Of a stretch of 42,762 bases of DNA, positions 22,148-32,283 are shown piece by piece. The notes below the pieces were generated by a model. It saw nothing but the letters and a program-made list of their open reading frames with translations, made no database searches and was not told the DNA's origin. Source of the DNA: Lachnospiraceae bacterium (lineage in GTDB: Bacteria > Bacillota > Clostridia > Lachnospirales > Lachnospiraceae). The DNA lies in the NCBI GenBank assembly GCA_910574885.1, contig CAJTDD010000036.1, positions 1 to 42,762 on the forward strand. The letters are read 5' to 3'. Numbering within the stretch: position 1 is the stretch's first letter; every line of letters starts with the position of its first letter. The position numbers and the translations under genes are program-made.

Positions 22148-24007
22148 TTACCCGCAGGAAATCTCATACGTCCCTGCCTCCAAATCAACCACAACTTCCG
22201 TCCCGTCAGCAAAAACAGTCTTCTGCTTCTTATAACCATCATCCAAGAATTCATGCCGCACCATCTCGCAGTAAGCCACCTTCTCCTGAAGTTCTGCCAC
22301 CGTCCGATACCTGGAAACCGCCCGCTCCAATTCTTCCCCGTCAAGCTCACAGTCCAGATACGCCGCCCCGCCGTTCAGCAGCGCATACAGCATATAATCC
22401 TCCTCCGGCTTGTCCGAATCCAGAAACCATGGCAGCACGATACAGTCATGATAGACCAGATTAAACAACGGCACAGGCACGCCAAGCTTTGCCCCGTCCT
22501 TTTCCAGCATAAACGTATACGGGCCATAATGCGCCGTAACAAGGCTTGGAACAGCCCAGTCCACAGCCTCCTCAGAACTGGGCAGGATATTATTGGCATT
22601 TAGGAAATCAAAGCAATTCTTCCGGAACTCAATACATTCCTTTCTGGTCATCCTATGCCACGGGTGCGCACATTCGTCCGCCTCATTACATGTAAACACA
22701 TCCAGATACGTCCCCTCAAGATGGATTCCCTGCCTGAACAGCTCCATAAAGTTCCGCCTGAGGTAGAGAGGCGACTGGCTGGCGCAGATATAGGTCTGCC
22801 ACCCTCCGGCCCACCGGGAAAACTCCGGCTTCTTCCCCTCCGGCGATACCATGGAAAACTCCGGGTCGTAGGTCTTGGCGTCAAAATAATAATCCCGGTA
22901 CTGGTCATGGATTGCAAACATATAGCCCATCTCTTCCATACTGTCAGAAAGGAACTTCATCCCCTTCCATCCTCCTGCCGCTTCACACGCGGGGAGATAG
23001 TCCGGATGCTGGTTATCGTATCCGGGGTTCCCCCACCCGTCCAGATGCAGGTACACCTTGTCAAGCCCGGCTTCTTTTAATTTGCGCATCTGGGCTTCCC
23101 GCTGCGCAAATGTGACCAGAGAATCATTCTTCTGCGGATTTTCCTTATCATAATAGTACGAATCCTTTGAAATATGCTCCTTAATCCCGGTATGTACCAC
23201 CGCCGAACCGATAAACTTATCCACCAGCGGATTCCTCGCCGCCTTCTCTCTCAGCGTCACAAGGAGAGCCTTTTCTTTCGCATACTCCCGGTACACCTTA
23301 CACAAATCGTTATAATCCCCATCCTTGAGGAAACGGTACTTCATCGTCCGCTTATATGCCAGCTTCCCAAGGCTTGGCAGCCACCGCACCGACACATGGC
23401 AGTAATCCCCTCCTGCCGGGTGGCTGACCTGATACCCTGCATCCCAAGGGTCGCAGACAATCCCGATATACGCTGACTCGGGGCGCACCTGTCCGAACCA
23501 TGGCATAAACGCACCCGCGCTGCACATCTGTCCGTCAAATACCATCTTATCCACCGCATACGGCCAGTCGTTGGGTATCAGTAGTCCCTGACGGTTATTC
23601 ACCACCGTATACCACCTGGAGTCTTTCTTTGCAAATTCCATCTGCCCCGGCCAGAAAAACTCGCCCACCAGCGCATCCGTCTCTTTCAGGGGCGTCAGCT
23701 CAAAAAAGATATCCTGCGTGGCATACTCCACCCAAACCACCGTCTGGAAGCAAAATTCATCCAGCCCCTCACAGTTGCCAAAGCCAGTGAACACCGTCCG
23801 GATTCCAACCCCGACTCCTGTTTTCCAGACAAAATGTTCTTTCTTTTCTGCATTTTCAAAATAAACCTTCTCATCACGGAAATAGAAGCAGGGACGGTAC
23901 TCCTCTGCCGTCTTCCACGGCTTTCCATTGCTGGTAATGCTGATTGCAAGGGTGTCCTTATCAAAACACAGCTCCGTATTCTGATAGTATACTTTCATAT
24001 CATTCAT
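22148..24007 (-). CDS. Glycoside hydrolase-like protein (GH101/GH129 style, DUF5696-like)
   Basis: 619 residues, no signal peptide, so probably cytoplasmic. The N-terminal beta-rich part (to about 250) precedes a TIM-barrel-like region with LDKVYLHLDGWGNPGYDN (about 315-332), FAIHDQYRDYY, then GTYLDVFTCNEADE, where Asp436 is the likely nucleophile, and PSSEEAVDW, whose Glu is a candidate acid/base. This D/E arrangement resembles the endo-alpha-N-acetylgalactosaminidase-like GH101/GH129 group and DUF5696 proteins. Specificity for a host-glycan sugar is an inference. It follows two sugar permeases on the same strand with a gap of about 100 bp and is the last gene of that unit, suggesting it processes the imported sugar. 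Confidence 0.65.
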   Translation of the reverse strand: MNDMKVYYQNTELCFDKDTLAISITSNGKPWKTAEEYRPCFYFRDEKVYFENAEKKEHFVWKTGVGVGIRTVFTGFGNCEGLDEFCFQTVVWVEYATQDIFFELTPLKETDALVGEFFWPGQMEFAKKDSRWYTVVNNRQGLLIPNDWPYAVDKMVFDGQMCSAGAFMPWFGQVRPESAYIGIVCDPWDAGYQVSHPAGGDYCHVSVRWLPSLGKLAYKRTMKYRFLKDGDYNDLCKVYREYAKEKALLVTLREKAARNPLVDKFIGSAVVHTGIKEHISKDSYYYDKENPQKNDSLVTFAQREAQMRKLKEAGLDKVYLHLDGWGNPGYDNQHPDYLPACEAAGGWKGMKFLSDSMEEMGYMFAIHDQYRDYYFDAKTYDPEFSMVSPEGKKPEFSRWAGGWQTYICASQSPLYLRRNFMELFRQGIHLEGTYLDVFTCNEADECAHPWHRMTRKECIEFRKNCFDFLNANNILPSSEEAVDWAVPSLVTAHYGPYTFMLEKDGAKLGVPVPLFNLVYHDCIVLPWFLDSDKPEEDYMLYALLNGGAAYLDCELDGEELERAVSRYRTVAELQEKVAYCEMVRHEFLDDGYKKQKTVFADGTEVVVDLEAGTYEISCG

Positions 24008-24112
24008 CTTGATTTCCTCTCCTTATCCACACACACTTTTCCCAGAAAACTCTTACGTTTTCCCTTCTGTACATCATACCAATATTTCGGATATTTGAGA
24101 AGACCTTACCCA

Positions 24113-24940
24113 TCATCCTTTCACTCCAGTATGGGCAACCCCTTCAATAAATTGTTTTTGGAACAAGAAAAACATTACAATCACGGGAATCACCGCCATG
24201 ACCGCCCCCGACATTTGCATCGGGTAGTTTGTGGTAAACTGCCCCTGTAACGTGGCAAGCGCAGGGGCAAGGATCATCTGATCCGGCGAAGTATTGGCAA
24301 TCATGGGCCACATAAAACTGTTCCATGCAGATTTTCCGGTAAAAATAACCACCGCGACGATTCCCGGCTTAATCAACGGAAGCATAATCTGGGAATATAT
24401 GCGGAAAAACCCACACCCGTCCACAATCGCCGCTTCTTCCAGCTCCTTGGGCAGCGACATAAAAAACTGCCTCAGCAAAAATACCGTAAACGCACTGCAC
24501 AAGTTCTGTATAAATAACGCCGGAAGGGAATCCAGCACCCCTAGCTTCTGCATAATCAAATACTGGGGCATAATAAAAATCTGGGACGGAACCATCAGCA
24601 CCGACAACAGAATAATAAAGATAAAATTCTTCCCCCGGAACCTTAACCTTGCAAAAGAGTACGCAGCCATGGAGCAGAACAAAATCTGTCCCAACACCGT
24701 AACCACCGTTACAAATATAGTGTTAAAATAAACTCTGGCAAAAGGCAGCGCTTCCAACACGCCCCGATACCCTTCTGTGTTCAGAGACTCCGGCAGTATG
24801 GTGGGCGGAATCCGCATGGTTTCCCCAATCCCTTTAAACGATGTGAAAATCATCCACAGGAATGGAAAGACCGTCAAAAGCGTACCAATCAACAGTATCA
24901 AATGTACAAAAAAATAACTTTTAGATTTACGTTTCTTCAT
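24113..24940 (-). CDS. Carbohydrate ABC transporter permease (MalG/LacG-like)
   Basis: 275 residues with about six membrane helices, starting after a Lys-rich cytoplasmic tip (MKKRKSKSYFFVHLILLIGT). The EAA loop that contacts the ATPase is EELEEAAIVDGCGFFRIYSQ (about 185-205), followed by MLPLIKPG. This is the standard second permease of CUT1-type sugar importers. It starts 12 bp after the preceding permease and should pair with it. No MalK-type ATPase gene is present in the window, which is usual for CUT1 systems in Firmicutes that share one ATPase. Confidence 0.92.
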   Translation of the reverse strand: MKKRKSKSYFFVHLILLIGTLLTVFPFLWMIFTSFKGIGETMRIPPTILPESLNTEGYRGVLEALPFARVYFNTIFVTVVTVLGQILFCSMAAYSFARLRFRGKNFIFIILLSVLMVPSQIFIMPQYLIMQKLGVLDSLPALFIQNLCSAFTVFLLRQFFMSLPKELEEAAIVDGCGFFRIYSQIMLPLIKPGIVAVVIFTGKSAWNSFMWPMIANTSPDQMILAPALATLQGQFTTNYPMQMSGAVMAVIPVIVMFFLFQKQFIEGVAHTGVKG

Positions 24941-24952
24941 CGCTTCCCTCTC

Positions 24953-25852
24953 CTACTCATAGTGAACCCATTTCTTCTGCATCCCAAACTGCACGGCTGT
25001 CACAAGCATGACAATCAAGAATACAATACTTGAGATTGCCGCCGCATACCCCTTTGCGCCATAGTCGAACGCATTTCGGTAGAACATCATCACAAGGGTC
25101 TGGGACGCCGAAAATGCCGGGCTGTCTTTCGGAATCATCATGAATATGGTGTCAAATATCTGGAAACTGCTGATGATTGACGTAATGACCACGAAAAATA
25201 TGGTGGGCGTCAGAATCGGTATCGTAATCTTGAAAAAACACGCCGCCGGGCCTGCACCGTCAATGACCGCCGCTTCATAGTAGGATGTGGAAATCCCCTG
25301 CATACCTGCAAGCAGAATAATCATATTGTACCCGACCGACATCCATATTTCCACAATCAATACCATAATCAGCGCATACTTAGGGTCTGACAGCCAGTTT
25401 ATCCCTTCTATGCCGAATACTTTTAACACAGAATTCAAGACGCCGTATTCCCCGTTATAAATCCATTTCCACACCAGCGATATCGCTACCGACATGGTGA
25501 CTGCGGGCAAAAAGTATAACGTCCGGTAGATCGACTTTCCCCTTATCTTCGTGTTCAGCAGAGAAGCCACTAACAGGGAGAGGGCCACCACTGCCGGTAC
25601 AATGACCAATGCAGATTTCAGCGAATTTGCCAACGCGGTAAGAAACTCTTTATCTTCCAAAAGCCTGACATAATTGTCTGCTCCGCAGAAGGAAGCGACA
25701 TTAAACTGATTGACGTCATTGAATCCAAACCAGATGTTCTGTAAAAACGGGAAAATGTAGAACACACTTAACCCGATGACCACCGGCATGATAAAAAGAT
25801 ACCCTACAAGCTCTTCCTTACGCTGTCTTTTTCCCATTTTCGTTTTTTTCAT
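24953..25852 (-). CDS. Carbohydrate ABC transporter permease (MalF/UgpA-like)
   Basis: About 299 residues from the chosen start. Six helices, starting at VGYLFIMPVVIGLSVFYIFP. The EAA loop is SYYEAAVIDGAGPAACFFKI followed by TIPILTPTIFF. The frame is open to an ATG at 25870 inside the previous gene, but AGAGGGGAT precedes the ATG at 25852, so I start there. That places it 10 bp after the stop of the solute-binding protein gene, in one operon with it. Confidence 0.92.
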   Translation of the reverse strand: MKKTKMGKRQRKEELVGYLFIMPVVIGLSVFYIFPFLQNIWFGFNDVNQFNVASFCGADNYVRLLEDKEFLTALANSLKSALVIVPAVVALSLLVASLLNTKIRGKSIYRTLYFLPAVTMSVAISLVWKWIYNGEYGVLNSVLKVFGIEGINWLSDPKYALIMVLIVEIWMSVGYNMIILLAGMQGISTSYYEAAVIDGAGPAACFFKITIPILTPTIFFVVITSIISSFQIFDTIFMMIPKDSPAFSASQTLVMMFYRNAFDYGAKGYAAAISSIVFLIVMLVTAVQFGMQKKWVHYE

Positions 25853-25862
25853 AACATCCCCT

Positions 25863-27146
25863 CTATTCATTGTTCATACGGTCATAGATTTCCTGCGCTT
25901 CTTCCTGCAATTCCTTGCTCACCTCTTCAAGCGTCCTCTCCCCGGTAAATGCTTCCGTATATTTCTTCACTTCCAAATCCCGGATTTCTGACATAGACTT
26001 ACAATAAGGCATGGGAACGGCTTCATCGATGTGGTTGGTAAAAGCCGCTAAGTTCCACTCCGGAATCGTATCGGAAAAATATTTCTGCGCGTCTGTCCTT
26101 GCGGAAATAACGGACCCCATCTCCCCTTGAATCTTCATCGCCTCTTCGCCTCCCAGCCACAGCACAAAGTCTGTCGCCGCGTCTAACTGTTTCGATTTTT
26201 TGTAAACGGCATACCCAAGGCCGCCGGCCATATTCGGCTCTTTCCCGTTATAGGAAGGATACTCTACAAGGTCAATCTTGCCCTTAATCTCTTCATTGCT
26301 TGCGAACTGGGTCGTCATATAGGAACCTCCCATAAACATGGCAAGGCGTCCCGCCTCAAACCTTGTGGCAGCAGAAGAATCCGTCAAATCTGCAATGGAA
26401 GGGGAATATCCTTTTTCAATCAAGTCTATCCAACACTGTACGCCTTCCATGGTCTCCGGCATCGTGTAGGTAGGGGCTGTCTTGTCCTCGTTGATAATAT
26501 TTCCGCCTGCGGCAAAAATCGTTGAAGAATAATTCTCGAAGTCAACCGGAGAACCAATGGCATACACGCCCTCTCCCATGTTGCCTTTCAGCTTTTCCGA
26601 AGCCGCAAGCATATCGTCCCAAGTCCAGTCATCCGACGGGTAATCCACGCCTGCCTCATCAAACAAATCTTTGTTGTACCACAGCGCCGCCGTCCCCGTG
26701 TCTTTCGGGATTGCATATAACTTGCCGCCAATGGTGTAGGCGCTTGTCATTGCCTTTGCATAATTCTCATACAGCCCAATATCAGATTTTTCCGCCGCAT
26801 CGGTCAGGTCTGCAAGGATTCCCCCCTCCTGGTAAACCTCTGCGTGAAGCGTATTCAGCCAGAAAATATCCGGTGCAGTGCCGCCTGTCGCGCTTGCTTC
26901 CAGCTTCGTCCAGTAATCCTTCCACGGAGTCAGCTGGATCTCCACGGAAACGTCCGGATTCTCTTTCGTGTAAGCCTCAATCATGGCTTCCAGTGTGGGT
27001 TTCTGGTTGGTATCCCAGATTCCTACCGCCAGCTTCACCTTTCCGCCTCCCTCGCTTCCTTCTTTTTCTGCGCATCCTGCGCTAACCCCCATTGCCAATG
27101 CCGCCGCAAGCCCCACTGCCGCCAGTTTCTTCATTCTTTGTCTCAT
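25863..27146 (-). CDS. Extracellular sugar-binding lipoprotein (CUT1 type)
   Basis: 427 residues. N-terminal MRQRMKKLAAVGLAAALAMG followed by lipobox VSAG-Cys gives a lipid-anchored exported protein. The mature protein has the type 1 sugar-binding fold: VKLAVGIWDTNQKPTLEAMI at the start, GTAPDIFWLN in the first lobe, and DTGTAALWYNKDLFDEAGVD. It delivers a carbohydrate to the two permeases that follow. AAGGAGG precedes the ATG. A promoter lies at 27187-27215, so this gene starts a separate unit from the YesMN genes, although YesN probably controls it. Confidence 0.93.
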   Translation of the reverse strand: MRQRMKKLAAVGLAAALAMGVSAGCAEKEGSEGGGKVKLAVGIWDTNQKPTLEAMIEAYTKENPDVSVEIQLTPWKDYWTKLEASATGGTAPDIFWLNTLHAEVYQEGGILADLTDAAEKSDIGLYENYAKAMTSAYTIGGKLYAIPKDTGTAALWYNKDLFDEAGVDYPSDDWTWDDMLAASEKLKGNMGEGVYAIGSPVDFENYSSTIFAAGGNIINEDKTAPTYTMPETMEGVQCWIDLIEKGYSPSIADLTDSSAATRFEAGRLAMFMGGSYMTTQFASNEEIKGKIDLVEYPSYNGKEPNMAGGLGYAVYKKSKQLDAATDFVLWLGGEEAMKIQGEMGSVISARTDAQKYFSDTIPEWNLAAFTNHIDEAVPMPYCKSMSEIRDLEVKKYTEAFTGERTLEEVSKELQEEAQEIYDRMNNE

Positions 27147-27186
27147 GATTTTCCTCCTTATTCTAAATCAATTTCTTGTTAACTTA

Positions 27187-27215
27187 ATGATAGGAAGAAA
27201 ATCCATTGTTCTCAA
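27187..27215 (-). promoter_or_regulatory. Promoter of the sugar-transport operon
   Basis: On the minus strand: TTGAGA (27210-27215), a 17-bp spacer and TATCAT (27187-27192), about 40 bp before the binding-protein start. The -10 box is not perfect, fitting an activated promoter under YesN. The rest of 27216-27429 is AT-rich and shows no gene. Confidence 0.5.
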
Positions 27216-27429
27216 TCATAAATATTTTACATTCTTTTTCTTTTTTTACACATTTATACTTTTTAACAAGAAAAGACTGCCTAAGAGCCATATTTTTATG
27301 CAATATACATCTCCATTCTCCACAGAAGCAGAAAATATAATGCAAAAAAACATCTTCTTATGACAGTCTATATACAAATTACATAAATCAAGCCGCTCTA
27401 TTTTAACTCTCACTCTACATACGGAGCAA

Positions 27430-29034
27430 TCACTGATTCTTTCGAGACCATGCATTCACCTCTGCAATCAATTCCTCACCGCCCAGCTCCATCCATTTTC
27501 GCCGGTACTCGTCAAACTGCTCAATCGGCATTTCCCCCATTACCATTTTCGTGAACGTTTCCTCCGTCATTTTATCTAATATATCCTTCCTGGCAGTCAT
27601 CACATCCGTCGGCAGTCCATAGTATCTGTTCAACTCATACTTTCCTTCCCGCACCACATTCCTTACGGTCGCCCACGCCCCGTCTTCATCCACCCTTGCA
27701 AGGAAGATTCCCCAATCATTATCTGGAGGGTATCTTCCCCCGTCTTCCTTCCACCGATAGTAATCCTCACAATCTTCCCAGTAAGACAACAAACGGCTGC
27801 TGACGTCCGGCGGCGATACCAGGTCTCCGGCGTCAATCCGCCCGTGAAACGCTTCGTACATCTCATCAATGTCATAAGGGTCAAAATAATGCGCCGCAGT
27901 CCATTCCCAAATAAACCCGTTCTCTGCCCGTGCCTCCTTGGGATAATCCGTCTCTAACTCCACGAATAAATTAAAAAGCTCCATCACTGCTTTGGGGTTT
28001 TCGCAATTTCTGCTGATAACCCAATATTTCTCAATCGAAACCGTATCCATGACTGCCCCCTTGGTTCCCTTTGCCACAGGGATGGGGGCGGTAATCCATC
28101 TGCTGTCCTGATTTTTTGCAATCTCTCTTCCAATGAGCGAATCATACTCCCAAAAAGGCGCAATCACAATCCCAAGACGCTCCTCTAACACCTCCTGCGT
28201 GAGTTTGTTGTAATCACACAGTGGAAATTCTTCGTCTAAGATCCCTTCTTCATAAAACCGGTTGAGCACAGCCAGCCCTTCCTTCGTCTTTTCGCTTATC
28301 TCCCCCGGAACCAGCTCCCCGTCCTGCTCAATCCACGCTCCCGGATAAGAGCCGGACATATGCAAAAGTCCGGACATACTGCCCACGCTCCGCCCAAGCA
28401 CTTTGTGGGTCAGGAAGATTCCCTGAGACGCGCCGGTTTTCTCCTGAAAGGCTTTCGCCACTTTTTCAAACTCGTCAATCGTCTCCGGCACGCCAAGCCC
28501 CAGCTCGTAAAGCCAGTCCTTCCGTATCATCATGATATTGACCTGCCGTTTGGTATCCCAATACTGAGGCAGCGCCATAATCTCCCCATTCTCGTTCGTC
28601 ACCGCTTCCAACACCTGTGGATTTCTGTAAATCCACTTTTTTAACGGCTCGCCAGCTCCCTCAAGCACTTCGTTCCACGGCATAATCTGGTTGCCTTCCG
28701 CCATCCTCCGGTAGGCAGTTCCTTCCCTTACCGCCATAAAATCAGGCATGTTCCCGGTCGCAACCGCCACATTTAATTTCTGCCTGTACTGTTCCTCCGT
28801 CGCGCTCCAAAGCCAGTCTATCTCTATGTTCAGCCGCTCCTTTGCCGTACGGTTAAAGCTGTTATTTTCCGGCGTCGTTCCTTCCGGTATTTCTTCATCG
28901 ATCGCCCCGTATTCCAAGACGCTCGTCAGCCTGATAGGTTCTTCCTGACTCTCTCCGTCATTTTTTAAAATGCATCCGGATACCGCCAAAGCGCCTAGCA
29001 AAAAAACGGAAATTATCTTTTTCTTATTCATCAT
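27430..29034 (-). CDS. Large extracellular solute-binding lipoprotein
   Basis: 534 residues. MNKKKIISVFLLGALAVSG-Cys is a clear lipobox, so it is lipid-anchored outside the cell. It is longer than the usual 420-450 sugar-binding protein and resembles the LipO/YtcQ-like group (long oligosaccharide-binding lipoproteins) that accompany YesMN systems. Motifs such as GNMPDFMAVREGTAYRRMAE and NIMMIRKDWLYELGL fit this group. It begins 13 bp after the YesN-like gene and so is the third gene of that operon. It could be a sensor partner for YesM or a second substrate-binding protein for the permeases downstream. Confidence 0.86.
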   Translation of the reverse strand: MMNKKKIISVFLLGALAVSGCILKNDGESQEEPIRLTSVLEYGAIDEEIPEGTTPENNSFNRTAKERLNIEIDWLWSATEEQYRQKLNVAVATGNMPDFMAVREGTAYRRMAEGNQIMPWNEVLEGAGEPLKKWIYRNPQVLEAVTNENGEIMALPQYWDTKRQVNIMMIRKDWLYELGLGVPETIDEFEKVAKAFQEKTGASQGIFLTHKVLGRSVGSMSGLLHMSGSYPGAWIEQDGELVPGEISEKTKEGLAVLNRFYEEGILDEEFPLCDYNKLTQEVLEERLGIVIAPFWEYDSLIGREIAKNQDSRWITAPIPVAKGTKGAVMDTVSIEKYWVISRNCENPKAVMELFNLFVELETDYPKEARAENGFIWEWTAAHYFDPYDIDEMYEAFHGRIDAGDLVSPPDVSSRLLSYWEDCEDYYRWKEDGGRYPPDNDWGIFLARVDEDGAWATVRNVVREGKYELNRYYGLPTDVMTARKDILDKMTEETFTKMVMGEMPIEQFDEYRRKWMELGGEELIAEVNAWSRKNQ

Positions 29035-29047
29035 ACCATACCATTCT

Positions 29048-30640
29048 TTACTTCTTACCGGACGTCTGGTTCCGGTATTCCGTAGGCGTCATTCCCATAT
29101 GTTTCTTTAAAAATACTGTAAAATATCCAGAAGATTTAAACCCCAGCATTTCCGAAATATCCTCTATTTTCTCGTTGCTGTTCTTCAATAATTCTTTTGC
29201 CTTTATCACTTTCGCTTCCGCTATAAACTGAGAGATATTCTTCCCTGTATTGATCTTATAAAATCTTGACAAATACGATGGATTGAAATATACCAGCTCT
29301 GCCAGAACGTCTAACGATATGTCTTCCGTAATGTGGTTCATCACATAGGTTTCGATTTTATGAATGATTAACGCGTCCTCTGTGGCGGCAGTTTCACATC
29401 TGCCTTCCATATATTTCAGGAATTCCATGACAAATTTGTGAACTTCATTGACACTCGTCATGTATTTTAAATGAAAATAATTCTTCCGGAGTTCTTCCGG
29501 TATCTCTGAATATTTTACATAATCCTCGATGTAAGAAGCAATGACGCCGACGCTTTTGTAGTACTCCCGCACATCCGACAGGCTCCTCTCATGGTTGTTC
29601 TTCACGTTCGAGTAAAGCCCTTCAAACCCTTCCCGTATTTCTTTGAATTTCTGTTCCATCAAAAGCCAGTCCAGAGAAATCTCATTCTTCTTTTTATAAC
29701 CTTCATGTCCCTGTTTTTTCTCCATGAGTTCTTCCAGCTTAACTAAAATCGGATTATTCTCCGACCAGTTTACTTCCAGAAAGGCATGGAATAACTTGAT
29801 TTCCTCTTTAATTTCATAAAATGCCAATTCCTTCTCTGAATAGATGAACGACACTTTCTGATTATCCAAACCATACAAAATGTTCTGGATGCTTTTCAAT
29901 ATATTCCGGAAGCTTGGAGACTCCTCTTCTTTCTTCTGTGCCAGTATCAGATAGGAGCCGCCATGCAGCAGGAACACAATATATACATGATAAAAATATC
30001 GGTATTCTTCTTTCACTTTCAAGAAATACTGTGTCAGTTCTCTTTCCGTGACACTCCGCCCGTCTGTCGGCTTTAACAGACGTCCAACCCCGCACTTTAC
30101 CGGCAATCTGAGGTTTAAGCCTTCTTCTTCGCAGATTTTAGCAAGCGCCTTTACCGTCTCTGCATCTTCCGGGTTTCTCAGGTATTCTGCCCAGAGCTTC
30201 TCTTTCCTGCTGTTTTCATAATCTTCCATGAGTTTTTGCATCTTCTTGGAAATCAATTTGTTTCTCTGCTCCGTTTCGATTTGAAGCAGGTTTTTCCTGA
30301 TTATGTCAACCAGTTTTTCCTCATCGCTTTTCAGGACGTACTGACCCCCGAATTCATTTACCGATTTGTAAATGTAATCGAATTCGTTATATCCTGTCAG
30401 GAATACAATCTTGCAGTCTTTCCAATATTTCAGCACTTCTTCTGCAAATTGGAAGCCATTTTGTACCGGCATCTCGATATCGCTGCAAAGGATGTCGAGT
30501 TTGATCTGTTTCGCGATTTTTATCCCTTCCTTCACCGTGGAGGCAGTGTAGGCTTGCAGTTCCAGATTCTCCCTGTTTACCGTCTCTGCAAGTCCGCTTA
30601 CAATCCCGGGTTCATCATCAATAAACAAGATATTATGCAT
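29048..30640 (-). CDS. YesN-like response regulator with AraC DNA-binding domain
   Basis: 530 residues. Receiver domain: HNILFIDDEPGIVSGL at the start and LDILCSDIEMPVQNGF around the phospho-Asp, followed by IVFLTGYNEF. The long middle (about 130-420) is a helical linker typical of YesN-type regulators. The C-terminal AraC domain is about 425-530, with two helix-turn-helix units (LDVLAELVYFNPSYLSRFYK and IEDISEMLGFKSSGYFTVFL) and the closing GMTPTEYR motif. It overlaps the end of the kinase gene by 8 bp, so the two are translated together. It probably activates the sugar-transport promoter. Confidence 0.94.
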   Translation of the reverse strand: MHNILFIDDEPGIVSGLAETVNRENLELQAYTASTVKEGIKIAKQIKLDILCSDIEMPVQNGFQFAEEVLKYWKDCKIVFLTGYNEFDYIYKSVNEFGGQYVLKSDEEKLVDIIRKNLLQIETEQRNKLISKKMQKLMEDYENSRKEKLWAEYLRNPEDAETVKALAKICEEEGLNLRLPVKCGVGRLLKPTDGRSVTERELTQYFLKVKEEYRYFYHVYIVFLLHGGSYLILAQKKEEESPSFRNILKSIQNILYGLDNQKVSFIYSEKELAFYEIKEEIKLFHAFLEVNWSENNPILVKLEELMEKKQGHEGYKKKNEISLDWLLMEQKFKEIREGFEGLYSNVKNNHERSLSDVREYYKSVGVIASYIEDYVKYSEIPEELRKNYFHLKYMTSVNEVHKFVMEFLKYMEGRCETAATEDALIIHKIETYVMNHITEDISLDVLAELVYFNPSYLSRFYKINTGKNISQFIAEAKVIKAKELLKNSNEKIEDISEMLGFKSSGYFTVFLKKHMGMTPTEYRNQTSGKK

Positions 30641-32240
30641 GGCCTTTTTCCCTCCCGCTTTTTCTGACCGTCAAAACCATCTTCACGCCGCCAAGACTGC
30701 TGCGTCCTGCATGGATTTTATTTTCCGGATCCACAAATTGCAGCCGTTTTTCCAGGTTCCCAAGCCCTGTAATGTGGACGTCCTCTTTTTTCAGGGCGTC
30801 CTGAATACGGCAAAGGACGTCTTCCCCCATCTGATAGCCGCTGTCTTCTATGGTAATTGTGACTGTGGTATCGTTTTCCTCAGCGCAGATGATAAGTTTC
30901 CCTTCTTTTTCTACGTGTTCAAACACATATTTGTATGCATTTTCTACGATGGGCTGTAGGATGAGACGCGGCACTTCCACGGTATCTCCTGCCTGGGGCA
31001 GATCTTGGACCTCTATGGATACCCGGCCTTCAAACCGTATTTTCTGGATGATAAGGTAGTTCTTCATATGCTCGTATTCTTCCCTAAGGGACACCATTTC
31101 TTTTCCGGTCCGCGTGACGTAGCTGTAATATTTTGAAAGGGCATGGCTTAATTTTTCTACCTTTTCCACATCATAGGATTTACACAGGTTCGATATATTT
31201 GCAAAACAGTTGTACAGAAAATGGGGTTTAATCTGTTCCTGCAGATGGTCGAGTTCCATCTGCTTCATGATGATTTCCTGTTCGTAGCGACGTCTTGTGT
31301 AATATTCCAGATATTCTTTCATCTTATTGAATTCCGCCGTTACATAGTTGAATTCTTCCAACCCCTGATGTACCGCCGGTTCCCCGCCCTTTTCTTCTTT
31401 GGCTTGCTCCATAAAACGGACGATATTATTTAACGGGCGGTGGATTGCTTTATTGAGGTAACGGGAAAATGCCGCTGCTGTGATGGCAAGGAACAGGATG
31501 GAAATGCCGCCTAAGACGTACAGGTATTTTCTTAACGACATGATTTCAGGCGGGATATAGTAGGTGACTTCGATTGGGTATAATTCGCTTCGGACAGTTA
31601 TGGGATAGTAGTCTTGTGCATTTCCCAGCTCAGACAATTCCTGGCCGTCTATTGTGACTTGCATCCTCATATTATCGGCTATTTTCTGGTCTAACAGCTT
31701 TTGAAGCTCGCTGCTGTTCAGGCAGGCGTAGCCTTCCATATATTTCTTCTCGTTCTGCATTCCCAGGCGCAGGCAGATTTCCCCGCTCCGGACTTCTAAT
31801 ACGTCGCCGAAGAGCTTCCTGCCCGGTACGGACTGATTTTCAAACCATGTCCCTACGTCAATCCATGTCTCATACTCCGGGAGGTAGATGCCCAAGTCTT
31901 TGATATAGCCATACTGGTTTGCCAGAACGGACAGTTCGCTTTTTACTTTTAGCTTTAAGTTTACTTCTTCGTAGGTGGTAAGCGAACCTTTCCTCCCACG
32001 CAGGACTTGTATGTTTTCTCCGTACATGGCGAGGGTCAGAGTATCTTTCAGCTGCAGGAGCCTCTGGTTCAGGGCTTCCATGGAGACTTCTGCGTTCTCC
32101 CGGTATTTCTCTTCAAAACGGTTCTCCAACAGGACGATTCCACGGTCTACAAAAAACAGGATAGCTGTGACGAGCAGGATATGGTAGAGCAGGTAACAGA
32201 AGGTGAGCTTGTACGCTAATTTTAGCTTGTCTGCTTTCAT
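30633..32240 (-). CDS. YesM-like sensor histidine kinase
   Basis: About 535 residues from the chosen start. Two membrane helices (residues about 10-30 and around YVLGGISILFLAITAAAF) enclose an extracellular sensing domain of about 230 residues. A HAMP-like segment follows, then the His_kinase box LDHLQEQIKPHFLYNCFANI with the conserved Q.KPHFLYN motif, and an ATPase domain with LILQPIVENAYKY and ITGLGNLEKRL. The frame is open further, to a TTG/GTG-type codon at 32294, but GGAGATCCGA precedes the ATG at 32240, which I prefer. It lies 84 bp downstream of the flagellin gene, behind a strong hairpin, and is the first gene of the YesMN unit. Confidence 0.93.
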   Translation of the reverse strand: MKADKLKLAYKLTFCYLLYHILLVTAILFFVDRGIVLLENRFEEKYRENAEVSMEALNQRLLQLKDTLTLAMYGENIQVLRGRKGSLTTYEEVNLKLKVKSELSVLANQYGYIKDLGIYLPEYETWIDVGTWFENQSVPGRKLFGDVLEVRSGEICLRLGMQNEKKYMEGYACLNSSELQKLLDQKIADNMRMQVTIDGQELSELGNAQDYYPITVRSELYPIEVTYYIPPEIMSLRKYLYVLGGISILFLAITAAAFSRYLNKAIHRPLNNIVRFMEQAKEEKGGEPAVHQGLEEFNYVTAEFNKMKEYLEYYTRRRYEQEIIMKQMELDHLQEQIKPHFLYNCFANISNLCKSYDVEKVEKLSHALSKYYSYVTRTGKEMVSLREEYEHMKNYLIIQKIRFEGRVSIEVQDLPQAGDTVEVPRLILQPIVENAYKYVFEHVEKEGKLIICAEENDTTVTITIEDSGYQMGEDVLCRIQDALKKEDVHITGLGNLEKRLQFVDPENKIHAGRSSLGGVKMVLTVRKSGREKGHA

Positions 32241-32283
32241 TCGGATCTCCATGAAAATAATCAAAAACAGGGGATGCAGATAT

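Noticed and set aside
26522..27085. Plus-strand frame of 187 codons
   Set aside because: Antisense to the sugar-binding lipoprotein gene, which has a lipobox and ribosome site.
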